The translations under genes were made by a program, and so were the position numbers. Source: Deltaproteobacteria bacterium (GTDB lineage Bacteria > Myxococcota_A > Polyangia > Polyangiales > Ga0077539). Taken from it: 64,000 bases of DNA. How positions within the stretch are numbered: the stretch's first letter is position 1; each line of letters opens with the position of its first letter. Below the pieces are notes generated by a model, which worked only from the letters and a program-made list of their open reading frames with translations, had not been told where the DNA came from and searched no databases. Location of the stretch: positions 1 through 64,000 of the forward strand of contig JAUXYJ010000097.1 of NCBI GenBank assembly GCA_030694465.1, in the 5' to 3' direction. Shown here in pieces: positions 62,081-64,000 of this stretch.

Positions 62081-63709
62081 CTAGCAGAGCGCTTGCGACT
62101 CTGCGGGCGTGAGGGTCACGACGAACTCGGTTCCGCCACCTTCGCGGTCGCGGGCCTCGATGGTCCCGTCGTGTGCTTCGACAATCTGGCGCACGACCGC
62201 GAGCCCAAGGCCGGTGCCTTGTGAGCCTTTTTCACTGTAAAAATCCTCGAAAATTCGCTCTTTCGAGTCCCGCGCGATCCCAGGCCCTCGGTCTGCGACG
62301 TGCAGCGTAGGCCCGGCGACTTCGCTCTCTGCCCAGACCTCGACGCTACCGCCGGTGGTGGTCACTTGGAGCGCATTGCGCAGGAGGTTCCACAGGACCT
62401 GCTGTATCAAATTGCCATCGCAGAGTGCCCAAACGGGCTCGCGCTGCGGACGGGTGAGGACCGTGCTCCCATCGCTGGTCGCCATCCGCAGAAAGCTGTC
62501 GACGGCGGATCGAAGGTCGCGGCGGCTCAGCTCGGCGGCGCGTGGCCGCGAGAGGGTCAGCATGTCGCTCACGAGTCGATTGAGCCGCTGGGACTCTTTG
62601 AGAACCGTGCCCATGAGCTCGTAGTCCTCTGCGCTGAGGGCAGTGCTCTCTCGCACCAGCTCGACGCAGCCCGAGATCGCGCCCAACGGATTGCGGATCT
62701 CATGCGCGAGCCCCGCGGCGAGTCTGCCCAAGCCTGCGAGCCGTTCGTCGCGTTCGGCGCGCACCCGCGCGAGCTCGGCGTCGGTGCGATCTTCAATCAC
62801 GACCAAGCGTCCTGACTTTCGGGCATCTCGCAAATCCATTGGCGAAATGCGAAAGTACAGGTGGCGCTTGTTTCCCTCGGTGCCGATGGTCGCTTCGCCG
62901 TGGGTCTCGTCGCTCTCGAGCTGTTCGGGCGTCAAAAACGGGAGACATTCGTGCGCGGATTTGCGTCGCAGGGCTTGCGCATCGAGACCGAGCAAGGTCG
63001 CGGCGACGGGGTTGATCCCGTCGATCCGTTGCTGTGGGTCGATGGTGATGAGCCCCACCGGGATCGCCTGCAAGATCTCATCGTGACGGGCCTCGAGCGT
63101 CGCCAGCGCGCCTCCTGCAGCGCGGAGACGCTCGGCGAGGGAGCTCCCAAGGGCAGCGATCAGCGGGATGGCGACGCCGTGCCCCACGAGGTGAATGGCC
63201 AGCTCGTCGCGTGTGAACTCTATCTTCGGCGCGTAGTGCGCGATCCAAGCGGGCCAATGATAGACGTACGAGAGCGTGACCAGCCCGTAGCTCATCGCGC
63301 TCGCGGCTGCGGTGACCCGCGCTTCTCGCGCTCCGAGGACGAGCGCGGCGCTCAACGCGGGGACGGCGACAAAGAACCCGAGCGGTGATCCGGGCCCGCC
63401 TGTGACAAACGCCACGGCGATCCACGCGCCCACATCGAACGCGATCTGGATGGTCGCGAGCCTGGCCAAGTCGCGACCGCGTGAGAGCCACGCTGCGTAC
63501 GCGATGGACGCTGCATAAATCAACGCGATGGTGCCGCTCAGCGCTCCGCTGGGTGCGCCGTTGGCCGCGACGAGGGCGACCGCGAGCACGCCCGTGATCG
63601 CAAAGAGCCGCGCGAATGTGAGGCGCGTGAGGCGCTCGCGGAGCAGCCGATCGTGGTCAAGAGTCCGCGCGGAGAGGGCGCTCTGTGTGCTCTTGGCGAT
63701 CGAAGTCAT
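62081..63709 (-). CDS. pilS: Sensor histidine kinase PilS
   Basis: This 542-residue kinase starts with ATG at 63709. Residues about 32-205 form about six transmembrane helices. A PAS domain (about 205-320; IDPQQRIDGINPVAATLLGLD) follows. The HisKA domain has LAHEIRNPLGAISG (phospho-His about 345), and the ATPase has NLLRNALQ, DRGPGIARDSKERIFEDFYS and GTGLGLAVV. It lies just downstream of pilC on the same strand, as in the type IV pilus cluster, and by homology controls pilin expression via PilR. PilR does not follow here: the next gene on the left is the convergent pgsA. Confidence 0.85.
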   Translation of the reverse strand: MTSIAKSTQSALSARTLDHDRLLRERLTRLTFARLFAITGVLAVALVAANGAPSGALSGTIALIYAASIAYAAWLSRGRDLARLATIQIAFDVGAWIAVAFVTGGPGSPLGFFVAVPALSAALVLGAREARVTAAASAMSYGLVTLSYVYHWPAWIAHYAPKIEFTRDELAIHLVGHGVAIPLIAALGSSLAERLRAAGGALATLEARHDEILQAIPVGLITIDPQQRIDGINPVAATLLGLDAQALRRKSAHECLPFLTPEQLESDETHGEATIGTEGNKRHLYFRISPMDLRDARKSGRLVVIEDRTDAELARVRAERDERLAGLGRLAAGLAHEIRNPLGAISGCVELVRESTALSAEDYELMGTVLKESQRLNRLVSDMLTLSRPRAAELSRRDLRSAVDSFLRMATSDGSTVLTRPQREPVWALCDGNLIQQVLWNLLRNALQVTTTGGSVEVWAESEVAGPTLHVADRGPGIARDSKERIFEDFYSEKGSQGTGLGLAVVRQIVEAHDGTIEARDREGGGTEFVVTLTPAESQALC

Positions 63710-63739
63710 GGGGTGGAGAAGGTGCCGCGCTGCGGGGAC

Positions 63740-64000
63740 TTAGTCGGACTTGACCTTGCCTGCGATTTCGAAGATCGGGAGATACATCGCGATGATCATC
63801 ACGCCGCATACGCCGCCGATGACGACCATCATGAGGGGCTCGAGGAGCGAGGTCATGGCGGCTACGGCGACGTCGACCTCTTCTTCATAAAAGTCTGCAA
63901 TTTTGTTGAGCATCGTGTCGAGCGCGCCGGTCTGTTCGCCCACGCCGATCATCTGGACCACCATGGACGGAAACACTTTGGTCTCTCCGAGCGGCTCGGC
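63740..64000 (-). CDS. pilC: Type IV pilus assembly protein PilC, C-terminus (cut by window edge)
   Basis: Only the last 86 residues are visible. They contain the T2SSF-family C-terminus: MIGVGEQTGALDTMLNKIAD, FYEEEVDVAV, and a final membrane helix LEPLMMVVIGGVCGVMIIAM followed by LPIFEIAGKV. PilC is the inner-membrane platform of the pilus motor. It reads toward pilS 30 bases away on the same strand, so the two are likely in one operon. The remainder is outside the window. Confidence 0.88.
   Translation of the reverse strand, partial: AEPLGETKVFPSMVVQMIGVGEQTGALDTMLNKIADFYEEEVDVAVAAMTSLLEPLMMVVIGGVCGVMIIAMYLPIFEIAGKVKSD

Overview
The window looks like chromosomal DNA of a member of the Myxococcota (delta-proteobacterial lineage, perhaps a Polyangiales/Sandaracinus-type organism). 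The assignment is an inference from high GC, frequent GTG/TTG starts, two eukaryote-like Ser/Thr kinases and a PP2C phosphatase, many lipoproteins with Asp/Ala-rich linkers, a Cys-repeat surface protein, long TPR proteins, RRM proteins and type IV pilus genes. I see no tRNA, rRNA, transposase, integrase or CRISPR array. The gene set reads as core chromosome and not as a mobile island.

Layout. 1-5000 (mostly minus): a two-RRM RNA-binding protein cut by the left edge, L-serine dehydratase, thioredoxin, a small protein ending in an SSB-like tail, and an FKBP lipoprotein. 5-11 kb: a YbgC-type thioesterase, two related predicted outer-membrane proteins flanking a double-YARHG lipoprotein, a CapA-like phosphoesterase and a coupled lipoprotein, then a 3 x 22 bp direct repeat. 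11-15 kb: an unknown protein, a zinc-type CDF exporter and a long HflX GTPase. 15.3-15.7 kb: a gene-free stretch that folds into many hairpins and ends in a textbook intrinsic terminator, just ahead of a SpoU-family RNA methyltransferase. 16-24.9 kb: ThiD, a fatty acid desaturase, unknown proteins, an alpha/beta hydrolase coupled to a flavin amine oxidase, and a Cys-repeat lipoprotein. 25-35 kb: a membrane-embedded spermidine-synthase-like protein, a GT-C-like membrane protein, a large TPR protein, an inositol monophosphatase and a VWA lipoprotein. 35.5-40.3 kb: a Ser/Thr kinase with an N-terminal zinc ribbon, then a two-gene RNA repair cassette (RNA ligase plus HD-Pnk end-healing enzyme). 40-45 kb: VanY-type carboxypeptidase, TesB, a SirB1-like protein and a lipoprotein. 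45-51 kb: DnaE, a ParA-type ATPase with two zinc-finger-like modules, and a ribbon-helix-helix partner. 51-58 kb: PP2C phosphatase, a large kinase/propeller protein, a hydrolase, and a family 4 uracil-DNA glycosylase. 58-64 kb: a YbhN-type membrane protein coupled to a small membrane protein, a TPR protein coupled to PgsA, then PilS and the end of PilC.

The strongest leads are the structured RNA with its terminator at about 15345-15656, which could be a free-standing RNA or a switching leader of the methyltransferase gene; the RNA ligase/HD-Pnk cassette at 38304-40279; the zinc-finger ParA/RHH pair at 49125-50795; and the SSB-tailed protein at 3243-3791. Genes are tightly packed. Several neighbours overlap by ATGA or GTGA, and several convergent pairs share stop-codon bases.
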